A stretch of 64,000 nt of DNA from Prorocentrum cordatum (GCA_963575745.1 CAUYUJ010003055.1:1-64000); one strand, 5' to 3'. Numbered from the stretch's first letter, positions 32,986 to 44,125 are shown. The notes: generated from the sequence alone by a model not told the origin. Program-made: numbers and translations.

Positions 32986-33164
32986 TACATCCTCCCCCTC
33001 TTGGGGTATATGGCGGCTCACCCCGCCCTCTGTTCTTCTGCATGCTCCCCCGCTTCCCTCATAACCTCCACTCCCCTGGGACTCATTTCTGGACGGGCTG
33101 GTGGGGATACGCGAAGCGTCTAGAATTGAATTTTATGCATCAACGGCACTGCCCCGGAAATTGC

Positions 33165-33330
33165 ACGTCCTTTTCTGAAACAGGCACCGTTGTTTCTGAA
33201 ACGACAACTACTTTTTCTGAAACGGCCCCGGTTTTTTCTGAAACGGCGAACGTTTTTTCTGAAACAGTTGCTGCGTTTTGTGAAACGTCATTTTTTCTGA
33301 AACTGCAGTGCGCTTTTTCTGAAACGGCGG
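33165..33330. repeat. Right subterminal repeat array
   Basis: Eight units of TTTTTCTGAAACGG plus spacer, the reverse complement of the left array at 28414-28570. Confidence 0.85.
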
Positions 33331-33336
33331 TCGCCC

Positions 33337-33346
33337 CATCAAAATA
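33337..33346. repeat. Target-site duplication, right copy
   Basis: CATCAAAATA, identical to 28394-28403. Confidence 0.85.
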
Positions 33347-33906
33347 GACCCAATTGATTCGGCAACAGGATGGTGACGAACAAACCGATTTTTTAATACC
33401 CGGTTTATTTTGTTTGGTTCTCCGCCCCGCGATGCAAGAGATGGAGGCAAACATTCCCGGCTGTACTAATTTACATGTGCACGGGAACACGCGACGCAAA
33501 TTCTAACGTCTGCAGCTGCTTATTGGTCCAATTGGGCTGATGCCTTACCAAAATGAAGTGCTTGCGGATTTACGACCAACTGAAGCAATTCAACCAAACG
33601 ACGTGCACGTGGGACCAGAATATTTTCATTCAAACCGCGGAATTGGCGGGCAAGCAAGGATTGCCGTAAAAGAGCGAAATTGCGGCAGGCCTCCGACCAC
33701 CCTTTCCCCCCGCAGGGCAACACACAATCGGGATGTGGCAACACAAATGGCAATTTCATGCTTCAAATGCTGTCGAACGTAAAGCCCTACCTGACCTCAT
33801 GGACCTCTTGGGAGGTCCAAGCGCACGCCGGAACGCAGCTACCACTGGCAACATTCGTCTTCATTCATGCTCTGGGCTGTATACGGCTGGTTGGCTGACA
33901 ATATCA
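33347..33906 (+). pseudogene. LINE reverse transcriptase, second part (broken)
   Basis: Resumes directly after the duplication with LIRQQDGDEQTDFLIPGLFC, the equivalent of the IRQ-EGGEQGD-LMPALF block (motif B region) of this RT family. Further on are TCTWDQN, HKWQFHASNAVERKALPDLM and GGPSARRNAATTG, which match the thumb region. Several stops and frame changes. The block follows WENTSK of the first part in the same frame once the insertion is removed. Confidence 0.75.
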
Positions 33907-34073
33907 GGGCGACGAGATTTATACATATCCACTGCTCCTGGCCAAGTCCATCCTGGGCCCAGGAGCGGTGTATACGCTCTCCTGGCTTGGCTAAGGAAGC
34001 ATATACACCGCTCCTGGGCCCAGGATGGACCTGGCCAGGAGCAATAGATCTATCTGTATAGGGCTCGTCGCCC
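33907..34073. mobile_element. 167-bp foldback element in the LINE
   Basis: Ends GGGCGACGAG and CTCGTCGCCC. The two arms (about 72 bp each) are near-complementary, with cores CCATCCTGGGCCCAGGAG and its complement, and a central spacer of about 20 bp. No ORF. It shares CCATCCTGGGCCC and the following CGGTG with the element at 54025-54160. Confidence 0.8.
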
Positions 34074-34235
34074 TACATGTTTCCGACATCTCCGATGCTC
34101 TGTTTCAACAACAAGGAACTTCAATGTGCGACGCGACGGCGGCTCGGTTTAACCATATAGAAAGAAAGGCCTGGTACGCATAGGCACCACCGCATAAACG
34201 AACATCGGGGTGGCAGGTGGGAATTTTGAACTCCC

Positions 34236-34730
34236 GTGAAAGCGCAGAGGCAAATTTCTACAGAAGCGGGGAAGAGGGACGGCTCTGCGATACTCACATC
34301 TCGCATCCCCGTGCCCCCGGATGACAACAAGCGAGTTGACATCGTGGCGCTTTATCTCAATGTCGCGCGTGGGCTGCCTCTATTCTGTGATGCTACAATT
34401 GGCTCGCCTATATCGCGCAACGGTTGTCCGCGTAATCGTGGCGGCAAAGTGTTGGACGAAACGGAATGGGCCAAAAATATTGGGAAGTGGAAAATTCTGG
34501 TCTTAGAATATTGCGTGACACGGATACCGGCACTCGCACAAAAACGGGGACAGAACTCCCATGTTCGTATCCGCCGGGGGGTTACAGAGCTTCCTTCAAA
34601 GGTGGAATATTGTTATTAGGTGTCGCTTTCCAGCGGGCCGTAGCGCATATCGTTCTGCACGAAGCGGCCGATAAGCCGCCAGCGCATGCTGAGCCAGCCT
34701 GTGCAATCGCTGCCTTGCAGCTCGTCTGAT
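34236..34730 (+). pseudogene. LINE polyprotein C-terminal domain (broken)
   Basis: Reads DNKRVDIVALYLNVARGLPL then FCDATIGSPISRNGCP, matching the R-DLV-....LCCDATLVSPL-R-G-P block of this LINE family, then WKILVLEYCV. A second frame near the end gives LLLGVAFQRAVAHIVL, matching the final ...LSVAAQRALA-TLL block. The LINE ends soon after. Confidence 0.65.
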
Positions 34731-34984
34731 CGTTAGTCAGACGCGTCATTGATGCTGCATTTGCAGCCAAACTGTGCCAGGAGGGAGGATAAAACACATG
34801 TTATGTCATAACATCGCATCGAAAGCAACTACAACATTGAGCGCATTTGCGATCCAATTTTTGCATCCGGCGGGTCAAAAATGTATATAGCACCCCGCAA
34901 TTGCGGATAAGAGTGAGGGGGCGGGCGCGGGCGACGCGGGCGTCGTCAAGCCGGCGGACCTCGTGGCCCCCACCTTCCTTGTCG

Positions 34985-35425
34985 ATGGCGCTCTCCTCCT
35001 CCTCCTCCTCCTCCTCCTCCTCCTCCTCCTCCTCCTCCTCCTCCTCCTCCTCCGCCTCCTACTCCTCCTCCTCTTCCTCGTCCTCGTCCTCGTTCTCATC
35101 GTCATCGTCGTCCTCCTCCTCCACCTCGTCCTCCTCCTCCTCCTCCGCTTCTTCCTCGTCCTCCCTCTCCCCCCCTCGTCCTTCCATCATCGTCCTCCCA
35201 TTGTCGTCATGTTCCTCCTCGTCGTCCTCCTCCTCTTCCCCCCCTCCCGATCCTCCACCCTCCTCCTTTTCGTCGTCGTCGTCGTCGACGTCATCGTCGT
35301 CGTCCCCTCCCTCCTCCTCCTCCTCCTCCTCCTGCTGCTCCTCCTCCTCCTCCTCCTGCTGCTCCTCCTCCTCCTCCTCCTCCTCCTCCTCCTCCTCCTC
35401 CTCCCCCTCCTCGTCCTCCTGCAAA
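34985..35425. repeat. (TCC)n microsatellite, imperfect
   Basis: About 440 bp of TCC with TCG and TGC interruptions. It gives poly-Ser, poly-Leu and poly-Glu frames that are not genes. Confidence 0.9.
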
Positions 35426-35790
35426 AGCAGCCCGCCGCAGGCGCCGAACAAATTGGTTTGTACACTGAACGTGGTTTGGGTCGCGGGTGGGCCGCGGGTT
35501 CTCCACCGGGAACGAATGCAAAAAATGCTCGCCGCAGGCGCCGAAAAATTGGTTTGTACCCTGAACGTGGTCGCGGGTGGGCCGCGGTCTCTCCACCTAG
35601 AACGATTCAAAAGATGCCCGCCGCAGGCGCCGAAAAATGTGGTTTGTACCCTGAACGTGGTTTGGGTCGCGGGTTGGTCGCGAGTTGATCGCGGGGTGGG
35701 TCGCGGGCTCTCCACCTGGAAGGAATGCAAAAAAAGCCCGCCGCAGGCGCCGAAAATGTTGGTTTGTACCTTGAACGTGGTTTGGGTCGA
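35425..35790. repeat. Four tandem units around GCCCGCCGCAGGCGCCGAA
   Basis: Units of about 75-115 bp, each with CCGCAGGCGCCGAA, TTGGTTTGTACCCTGAACG and TCTCCACCTGGAA. Confidence 0.85.
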
Positions 35791-35794
35791 AGGT

Positions 35795-36100
35795 GGGTCG
35801 CGGGTGGGTCGCGGGGTGGTCGCGGGTGGGTCGCGGGTGGGTCGCGGGTGGGTCGCGGGTGGGTCGCGGGTGGGTCGCGGGGTGGGCCGCGGGCGGGTCG
35901 CGGGGTGGGTCGCGGGTGGGTCGCGGGGTGGGTGGGTCGCGGGGTGGGTCGCGGGTGGGTCGCGGGGGGTCGCGGGTGGGTCGCGGGGGGTCGCGGGTGG
36001 GTCGCGGGTGGGTCGCGGGTGGGTCGCGGGTGGGTCGCGGGTGGGTCGCGGGGTGGGTCGCGGGGTGGGTCGCGGGTGGGTCGCGGGGCGGGTTGCGGGT
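35795..36100. repeat. GGGTGGGTCGC minisatellite
   Basis: About 28 copies of an 8-12 bp unit GGGTCGCGGGTG. G-rich on the plus strand. Confidence 0.9.
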
Positions 36101-36103
36101 GGG

Positions 36104-36418
<315 letters not shown>

Positions 36419-37590
36419 CCGCACCGCGGAATCTCACTTCAGCCACGCACCCAAAGACAATGAATGACCGTTCGGCCCCCTCACTCTGATGATAATAGTT
36501 AATCTGATGATTCCGTGTTTTGGCGCACTAGAACAGAAATTCATCTACAATACAATCATTCCATAAACCGAAATTCAGAATTACGCAGAAATGTAGCGAA
36601 ATGCAATCACAAATAAATCAACAATAACTTCGCATGAAAATGCCAAACTGTTTTCGCGGACGGGCGTGTGCAAATCCCAAAATTGCCGTGCACGGTTAAT
36701 CGACAGAAAATGACGAAAAAGATGGGCTGGACAAAAGGTAAGCAAACGAATCGCAGGATCGAGGAAGGCAACAAAACATGCGTGCATTTTGGGCAATGGC
36801 CGAGCGCGGGGAAACCAAAACATATCAAGGTAATACATCGCCATACGGGAAAAGGCAGAGAACCACCGAAGCAAATACGGACATGCATTGAAACCAAATG
36901 TCGGACCACTATTCTAAAATATTACAACCCGTGTGCACACGTATTATCGAGACCGGTAATCAATAATTGAAGCCGCTGTCTCCCTCCAACATGGCTAATA
37001 CGGACAATGGTACTGATCCTCTCTTCGTTAAAAAATGCTATATTAAACATTTGCGGCGCGTACGTTCTGAGCAATCCGAGCATCAGAAAGGTTATCCATA
37101 TGCCACCATGTTCGGGACGTTCGTTTTGGATCGTGTATGTATATATATATATACATATGTGTATATATATATGTATATGTATGTGTATATGTATGTATGT
37201 ATGTAGGTATGTATATAGATATATGTGTATATCTATAACATGGACTGTGTGTGGATTGCACATCTGAAACATTTCATCGAGATTGCTGTCTGGTCATACG
37301 ATGCAATTGGAAGGTTCTGCTGGGGTTTTGTCATCGCGATTTCTGCCATGATTCGTATCATCCGATAGACGGGCTTCCGCCCATGTCCGTGTGCGGTGCA
37401 ACTTCCTTCTCACATCGGGGCATTTGTCATTACGAATTCGGTCGGCAATTTCATTGGACACATCTTATGATCAACGTGCGAATTCTGTCAATCATGCGTA
37501 CATTCTATGAAACGACCGAGCACTAGCAATGCCATTGATTGAAGAGCATTGTGCCGGCCAGTGCATGCACAATATACGCCCGAAAACCTA
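36419..37590. other. AT-rich DNA, no recognised gene
   Basis: Contains an alternating TATATATGTATG tract at 37137-37235. Frames on both strands are short and without motifs. Confidence 0.5.
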
Positions 37591-37619
37591 GATTATCAAA
37601 ACAACGATGACAAACAACT

Positions 37620-37900
37620 TCTGGAATCAAGGTGTGGCCGGTAACAACAATCACACCGGCCATGGATTTCGACGAAAATATTGGACTGGCTGCCAAAGGT
37701 ATCGCATGCCATAACGGAGAAACCGAATACGACGAAAGATTGTCCAGAATCATTCGGAGTGCGATCAAAACAAATCGACAAGACTGGCTCGACGAACAAA
37801 TTCGCGATGGACCATGGTGAGCGGTTCGAGCACTCCTCCGGAAAAGTGTGGCAAGACAATCTCTTCAAAACAAAGATCCTCTCTGTAACCTCGTAGACAA
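37620..37900 (+). pseudogene. Possible LINE pre-RT fragment
   Basis: Reads FDENIGLAAKGIACHNGET then RIIRSAIKTNRQDWLDEQIR and DGPW. The ...R-DRQ-WL-..L..G-W pattern resembles the segment just before the reverse transcriptase of endonuclease-type LINEs. The match is short and from memory. Confidence 0.3.
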
Positions 37901-38229
37901 TGTGATGGGCGAGCAGAAACATTGGCAAATTACTTTGAGCAGCCAGTATGAGAATCACGAGCCCAGACATCAACCCGAGCTCGACCCAATCGCTTGAGCA
38001 ACAACTGCCTATCAATTCCCGTTTCCCTTGCGTTACCCGCGTCAGATTGCAATTGTTTCGCGATGACAAAAATGACATCGCCCCGTATACGCAAACCCAT
38101 CTGACGATTTTCGAAAACTGCATCTTTGTTTTGCTCCCGCATCCTGCCGCCAACCTTCCGCAACCCCGTACTTGTATCTAAAATCGAATGCTTTTACGAC
38201 GATGCGCGCAAGAATCCCTGCCATCACCC

Positions 38230-38815
38230 TCAATTTGGAACGCTCGGTGCCAACACGGTTCAAAACAAAACTTAAAATTCGATTTCGCACGGTTGCGCTT
38301 TTGCTCTCTCCTCTCCGTGTTGGTGCTCGGGGACGGCATGGTTCGAAACAGAACTTCAAAGTAATTCTCTCGCTGTAAATCCTTTGCTCCATCTGTGCTC
38401 GCACTTGCGCTTTTGCTACCTCCATTGGGGCGGTCGGGGCCAGCACGGTTCAAAATAGAACTGTCAATTCAATTTCCTGCGGCTACCTTTGCTCCCTCAA
38501 TGTGGGTCACTCGGGCCCAATGCGGTCCGACGCAAACTTTTAAATCAAATTTCTACTAATTCTGTGCCGTTTTTCCTTTTGTGTGAGAAAGTCGGGCCCG
38601 GAACGGTTCGAAGCAGAATCTGTCGCTAAATTTCTCGCGTTTGCGATGCGGGGCGCTCGAACTTCGTCGGAGACGCACTTTTTACTCAAATTTCTCTCGC
38701 CCCTGCGTTTGGCAAAATCAACTCGAAACAACTTAAATTTCTCGGGGTTGCGCCTTTCCTCTTTTCGTGTGGGGCACTCGGGGCCGTATGGTTCGAAACA
38801 AGACTTTTGTTGGTT
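38230..38815. repeat. Degenerate tandem repeat, 80-110 bp units
   Basis: Seven or so units containing GGTTCGAAACAGAACTT, TTGCGCTTTTGCTC and GTGNGGGCACTCGGGGCC. Strongly diverged. Confidence 0.7.
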
Positions 38816-38819
38816 CAAC

Positions 38820-38980
38820 TGTTGATCCTGCAATCGGTCGCACTATCGACCTCAATATCGATTGCGCAATCGATGCAATTATCGATGTCACGATCGATCT
38901 CGCAACCGCTCGCACGATCGATGCAACTACCGATCGCACGATCGACCTCACCATCGATCCAACTATCGATCTCACCGGGG
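38820..38980. repeat. ATCGATNNNACT minisatellite
   Basis: About thirteen 12-bp units such as ATCGATGCAACT and ATCGATCTCACG. Confidence 0.8.
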
Positions 38981-39131
38981 TCATTCTTCTCGCGCGCCCA
39001 CGCAGGCTTCGCCTCGCCCGCATGCGCGACGCGAACACGAAGCGGATTGCCCGGTGGGGGCCGTTCCACGGCGACCTCAGCCCCCAGCCTCGGACCCTGG
39101 CCTTGTGAGGTGTGAGGAGAGGGGGGCAGGT

Positions 39132-39195
39132 GCACTGGAGGAGGAGGAGGAGGAGGAGGAGGAGGAGGAGGAGGAGGAGGAGGAGGAGGCAGAGG
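39132..39195. repeat. (GGA)n microsatellite
   Basis: About 64 bp of GGA. Confidence 0.9.
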
Positions 39196-39333
39196 AGGCG
39201 GCGAACGACGACGAGGAGGGACGAGGGGAAGGAACTGGAAGACGAGTGCGAGGGCGGAGGAGAGGAGGGCGAGAAAGAACGGCTTCTGTCCACCACGCCT
39301 GCGGGGAGAGCATACGGGCACCTGTGTCGCATG

Positions 39334-39861
39334 TCACTGTAAAGACTTCAGCAGCGCTTGCAAAAATCTGCTATTCAAGTTCGTTGTGCCCTTGTCTCTC
39401 ATGTGCACGCCGTCGTAGAAATAGTCTTCAGGGTACGTGTGTGTGACGCTGTATGCGTCAAACACCTCCCAACCATGCTGCCGAGCAAGCTTCTTCTGCA
39501 TATCGGTGATCTCTTGCAGCTCAGGATGTTTGCCACTCTGTTTCGGACTCAGGTGCGTCATCGTTTTCCATACAAATCGAATACCATCGGCCTTCTGGAT
39601 CTCAGCTCCAGCTGCAAACAAATTGTGCAGGCCGCTCGAAGTCAGATGACCCCAGAAACCGCAATTGAGCACAACGTGCGTCGGTTTGGGCTGCAACTTC
39701 TGTATCACTTCTTTAAGAAGGTGCACGACACCCATGCCATCACGCCATTGCCGTTGCTTGACCATCCAACGGAATGGTGTGCTACACTCCCCAACTTTGC
39801 AAGTGGCTTGCGTGGGGCGCTCGTCCGAAGGATTGAAATCCGCCGACATCAACTTGCCAGG
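39334..39861 (-). CDS. SGNH/PC-esterase-like protein, C-terminal exon
   Basis: Begins after a CA-rich tract and CACACAG (acceptor near 39869). It reads LPPGKLMSADFNPSDERPT, then VVLNCGFWGHLTSSGL (an N-x-G-x-W type block) and, near the end, EDYFYDGVHMRDKG. The Asp and His of DGVH would be the second half of the SGNH catalytic set. It stops at 39334. With the exon at 43511-44125, which holds the GDS motif, it makes a plausible single gene on the minus strand. Substrate unknown; relatives act on acyl or acetyl esters of lipids or polysaccharides. The phases of the two exons do not match at the sites I can see, so a further exon may lie between. Confidence 0.6.
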   Translation of the reverse strand, partial: PGKLMSADFNPSDERPTQATCKVGECSTPFRWMVKQRQWRDGMGVVHLLKEVIQKLQPKPTHVVLNCGFWGHLTSSGLHNLFAAGAEIQKADGIRFVWKTMTHLSPKQSGKHPELQEITDMQKKLARQHGWEVFDAYSVTHTYPEDYFYDGVHMRDKGTTNLNSRFLQALLKSLQ

Positions 39862-39954
39862 AGGAAGCTGTGTGCGTGCGTGTGTGTGTGTGTGGATGTT
39901 TGTGTGATGTTTGGCTGGCCCCCCTCCTGTTCCCCCTCCGCGGGGGTCGCAAAT

Positions 39955-40640
39955 GCAAGTTGAAGCGGGGGGGGGGAGGGGTGGACAGCGGGGAGATTCG
40001 TGCTGGGGCGACGAATGCTTCAACGCAAGACCTCCGAAATGTTGTATCTGCCTCAGAAACCGCCAGGATGGCTTGATTTGGATCTTGTGTGGCCAGAGAT
40101 AGCCAGCGAACGCGTTCAATAATACCTAAGATAGCCCAAGGCGTCCTCCACGGTAGTCCCAGTTGGCTCCCAAAATGGGACCATGATTGCCCTCGAGTTT
40201 CTCGAAGTCTTGGAGAGGCTCGAGGGTCATCGTGGAACCACCTTTGAGTCGAACCCCCTCTCACACGGCCAAAGTCATGATAAAGCATTCGCTGTTTCGT
40301 CAGAGTCGATACGCCCCTGATCGTTGACCGTGGCCTACAATAAAAACGCGATGACATAAAGATATTTGGTGCGCCTACCGTAAGGTGCCCTGGGGCTGCT
40401 CCAGGATGGCCCCAGGAAAGCTCCCGCGGAGGCCTGCACCCGGGGCCAGCAAGGCTCTGCTGAACTCGAAAAGGGCCCCACGGAAGCCCGCCGGTGGGAG
40501 TCCGGGAGCCTCCTACGTGGCCCGAGCAGCGCACGACGAGGGCCTCGAGCGCGGCCTAGTCTTGATCCACCGGGAGCCCAGAGATCTGGGGCCCAAGGAA
40601 GGCCCAGGGCAACCCGAAGATGATCTCGACAGTGCCCCCC
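39955..40640. other. Intron or gap sequence, no gene seen
   Basis: GC-rich DNA between the SGNH exons, with a (TG)n run at 39876-39893, a G-run near 39967 and CCCCAGG-type short repeats at 40385-40460. Confidence 0.5.
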
Positions 40641-40685
40641 CCAAAAACCCCATCCCCCTTGAGCACCCCAGTTACGGCGATGATT

Positions 40686-40688
40686 ATG

Positions 40689-40753
<65 letters not shown>

Positions 40754-40754
40754 A

Positions 40755-40799
<45 letters not shown>

Positions 40800-40894
40800 G
40801 CGAAGATGATGGGGATGATGAGGATGATGCTGACGATGCTGATGATGCTGCTGATACCTACTGATCATGACGATGATGATGCTGATGCTGGTTC

Positions 40895-40947
<53 letters not shown>

Positions 40948-41025
40948 CTGATGCTGATGCTGATGCTGGTGATGATGATGCTGATGATGATGCTGATGGT
41001 AATGCTGATGACGGTGATGCTGGTA
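40686..41025. repeat. (GAT)n microsatellite, first copy
   Basis: About 340 bp of GAT with GCT interruptions, starting as (GCT)n. Confidence 0.9.
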
Positions 41026-41039
41026 CGCGACGTCACGCG

Positions 41040-42292
41040 TTAGCGACAATGGCGCGCTGCCGCGTGCGCGAGGCGATCCGTAAGGCCAATGAATTCATCA
41101 TGCTGACGTGTTTGAAGAAGCCGAAGTGCGTCGCTCTGGTGCGAGTTTTTCATCTTGTGGCACGTCTCGCATGCGATGAACACTGTGTCAATCTCCTTGG
41201 GCGTCTTCGCATTCATCGCGAGCGTGTCGAAACGCCTTGGCGGCGGATGTTTCCTAACATGGGCTAACACACAACGGACCAGAGCGGTCGGCAATCGGCG
41301 TACGGCGTCTGCCCACGAGTCCCGGGCGACGCAGCCGAAGAGGCACGGGTGGACGACCTCCTCGCGGAGGCGCGCAGGCGTCGCCCAGCCTCCCATTCAA
41401 GCCTTGACGCAGGAGCTGGGGACCCGGGCGTGGCTCTTCATGATGACACGATCTGTGGCACCGCTGCTGCCGATGTCGTCGTGAGCGTCGGGGACATGGA
41501 GATGCAGGCGGGCCTCGCGTGCGTCGCCCGGGGTGGAGTTGAACATCTCCCTCTTGATCGCGTTGCAGGCGGTGCGCTGCAAGCCGGAGGAATACCCCCG
41601 ACGAGGACTGTGGCAGCATAGGTAGGCCCAGCAGCGCCTGACGGAGCCCGACGACGGAGATCCAGCGGAGTTTTCCAATCGATGGCGGGGCAAACTGCTC
41701 GGACCAAAGCAGACGCACAAGCGACGGGAGCCGATATGACGTCGACCGCGCCAAACTGCGAGGCGCGGGCCATACCGCGCACTGTAAGCGAGGACGGTGG
41801 GACGTGCCGCAGCTTGTTGATGATGGCGTTCTCGGCCTGGATGATCGCGCGGGAAGGGAGACAAACCTGGGCAATGTACCGCAGCGTGGGGATGGCTTCG
41901 GTGTTGTACTCTTTGATCGCCACTGTAATGGAGCCCTTCGCCGACGCAACGGCGTCGGCGCGTGGAAAGCAGCCCAGGTCCAGCAGTGCTGCAAGCTGAG
42001 GAAGGCGGCCGCGATGTCCAAGAAGGCTAGTACAGGTAGATGTCGCGCGCGCGGTGGGGACGTCCGTAGGCGCGGGCCGCGCAATCGAGGTCGACGATGT
42101 TCTGCGTCAACTTGCGCTGCGCTACGAAACCGCGCTGGATGGAGGACACACCGGTGGTACCGATGTCCCTCCACATGATGTTGAGGATGCCAATCCAAAT
42201 CTTGTTGTCCGTGTTCTTGAGGCTCAGCGGGCGGGTATCCTTCGGTTTGCGGGCAATCTCCGCTTCGTGGGCCGCTTGGGTACTTTTCGGGG
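41040..42292 (-). pseudogene. LINE reverse transcriptase relic
   Basis: From 42292 down: ARKPKDTRPLSLKNTDNKIW (the PLxLKNxDNK block at the start of the RT domain), then RDIGTTGVSSIQRGFVAQRK, a stop, and LAFLDIAAAFLSLQ (motif A, with the catalytic Asp). In other frames follow YIAQVCLPSRAIIQAENAII and HPCLFGCVARDSWADAVRR (a C-x-x-C zinc-knuckle-like end). At least three frame changes. The relic is flanked on both sides by (GAT)n and lies between the two SGNH exons. Confidence 0.7.
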
Positions 42293-42298
42293 GGACAG

Positions 42299-42299
42299 G

Positions 42300-42352
<53 letters not shown>

Positions 42353-42480
42353 GTGGTGATCGTCATGATGCTGACGATGATGATGCTGATGATGATGATG
42401 ATGATGCTGATGATGGTGATGCTGCTGCTGATGACGAAGACGACGACGATCATGACTATGATGATGGTGGTGGTGGTGGA
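42299..42480. repeat. (GAT)n microsatellite, second copy
   Basis: About 180 bp of GAT, same phase and strand as the copy at 40686. Confidence 0.9.
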
Positions 42481-43450
42481 TGCGATTGAGATAGTGATAC
42501 TGTTTCGGTCGATGATGGCTCGCGACCAAAAAACATACGGGGCCATCTCCATGTCGCTCACCTTCACTCCTCCAACTGATGCTCCTCCCACTCCTTTTCA
42601 CCTCCTCTGACCCCCCTTGTCCCACACCTCAACATCATCTCGTTCTTCCTCTTTCTCCTCCGCTTAGCCCGTGCTGCCAGCCGAGCTATCCTTCTTCGGA
42701 GTGCGGCGGAATGCTGCAAGCCTCCAGAATCCGCCGACCCCTGCTTGCCGGGGGTGAAAAGACGTGCGAGACACTTGGATGCCCCCCTCCCCCTTTCCCC
42801 CTCCCCAAAGGTTCAGAATACCATTCCAGGTTGAGCTCGCCAACGCACCCAGGGGGCTCTCCAGAGCCTCCACAGAGCCCCAAAACTGCCCAAGAAGGCC
42901 CAAACAGAGCGCCCGGACAGTCCAAAAGAGCGTCGAGACGGCCCAGGATACCCCTGCGACGGTCAAAGATGGCTTCATGACAGCCCACGAAGCCAACAAA
43001 ACGGTCCAAGAATGCTCCGCGCATATCGTCCGATTCCGTACGGAAGCGTGCATTTTCGACATATTCGACTTTCTCGTCTTGACAGCGTTGCGGCCCAAGG
43101 GGCCCCCAAGATTGTCCAAAGACGTCCCATGAGGCTCCCAGGAGGGCCCTAAAACAGCCCAATACAGCCCCAAGTGAGCCCCAAGACGGCCCCAAAGGCG
43201 CCTGAGACGGCCCACGAGGGCCCCAACAAAGGCCCAAGAGGGGCAATACGAACTGACACCTCGAGTCTTCCCCCCCCTCATGGCCCCAGCAGCCTCCCAA
43301 AGACTCCCGAGGAGCTCCCAAGAGGCCTCCAAGAGGATCCCAAGAGGCTCCCCACAGGCACCCCAAAGTCCCCCCAAAGCCAACCAAGGGCCCCCGAAAC
43401 CCTCTACTGGGTCGCGGGCATGAACAACAAATACCAAGCCACTACAGCTC
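42480..43450. repeat. CCCAAGANGGC minisatellite-like region
   Basis: From about 42840 to 43400, 15-35 bp steps of GGCCCAAGA, GCCCCAAGACGGCCC and similar. Same flavour as 31755-32750. No gene. Confidence 0.65.
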
Positions 43451-43510
43451 CAACATAGCATACCTAACGCCCTGGACGTCTCTACTCCGCTGGGGGTCGT
43501 CAGAAGGGCG

Positions 43511-44125
43511 TCAGCCACTTGAATAACCATGAAACGTATAATCAGCGAACCATCCGAAGTACGAGATCGAAAGTTCGTTACCAGGCAAGGTAACAAAACG
43601 ATCCTCGACAAAAGCATCTTTGCTGTCTACAGGTAAACTAGGGTGACGGCCGCAATGGCAAATTTCTGACACATTGTGACTATGCAACTGTTCATTCTGA
43701 TGCCGGAACAAAGCTTTCCAAAACGCCTGGTAACCATGACCCTCTGGCACCATCCGCGTAGGCTCCGAAGGACGAGTTTCGCCGTGTATAAACCACGATG
43801 CCAAATTAAAATACTGCTGGCGCATCATAGAGTCTCCTATCAAAACAAGGTGTGGTTGATTCTGTGCCTGCTTCAGCGCACGAACGGCTTCACCCATAAT
43901 CTTCTGGTCTTTTCTCTCTGCTTCAGAAGGTTGAGCTGTACGTGCAACAATGTCGCTCCGATTGCGGAATAATTCATACTCGGACTGCCAATCAACTATT
44001 ACGACCCGCTCGGAATGCTGCGCTACCTCATCGGGAGAATTTGAGACCCGCTCCAATCGGAGCGCCGATGATGTAATTCGCACCGCAGCAATGCCAACCA
44101 GCGACACCACACGGCTCCAAGACAT
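43511..44125 (-). CDS. SGNH/PC-esterase-like protein, N-terminal exon
   Basis: Starts MSWSRVVSLVGIAAVRI, a likely signal anchor, so the product would face the lumen or exterior. It contains LVLIGDSMMRQQYFNLASWF: GDS is block I with the nucleophilic Ser. It ends ISYFGWFADYTFHGYSSG before a stop at 43511; a donor such as CATG|GTTATT near 43526 is likely. The frame is also open upstream to an acceptor-like TTTCAG at about 44172, so the start may lie in an earlier exon. Partner exon at 39334. Confidence 0.6.
   Translation of the reverse strand: MSWSRVVSLVGIAAVRITSSALRLERVSNSPDEVAQHSERVVIVDWQSEYELFRNRSDIVARTAQPSEAERKDQKIMGEAVRALKQAQNQPHLVLIGDSMMRQQYFNLASWFIHGETRPSEPTRMVPEGHGYQAFWKALFRHQNEQLHSHNVSEICHCGRHPSLPVDSKDAFVEDRFVTLPGNELSISYFGWFADYTFHGYSSG

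Larger units (their letters stand above)
28404..33336. mobile_element. 4.9 kb inverted-repeat (Mutator-like?) element inside the LINE
   Basis: Ends are imperfect inverted repeats of about 45 bp built from GTTTCAGAAAAAGG-type units, extended inward as arrays (28414-28570 and, inverted, 33165-33330). A 10-bp duplication flanks it, and the LINE reading frame continues on the other side when the element and one duplication are removed. A 9-10 bp duplication plus long subterminal repeats fits Mutator-like elements, but no transposase is visible, so it would be non-autonomous. It carries a LINE fragment, minisatellites and a TCC tract. Confidence 0.75.
24031..34800 (+). mobile_element. LINE-like non-LTR retroelement, interrupted
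   Basis: In order on the plus strand: an N-terminal ORF (24195), the RVGEATNPGP motif (25034), a second RVGEARHPGP motif (26720), reverse transcriptase part 1 (about 27680-28403), an inserted element (28404-33336), reverse transcriptase part 2 (33347-33900) and a C-terminal domain (34236-34730). The motif order is that of dinoflagellate LINE-type polyproteins as I know them. Many stops and frameshifts make it a dead copy. Without the insertions it would be about 5.7 kb. Both outer ends are approximate, and no poly(A) tail is seen. Confidence 0.75.
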
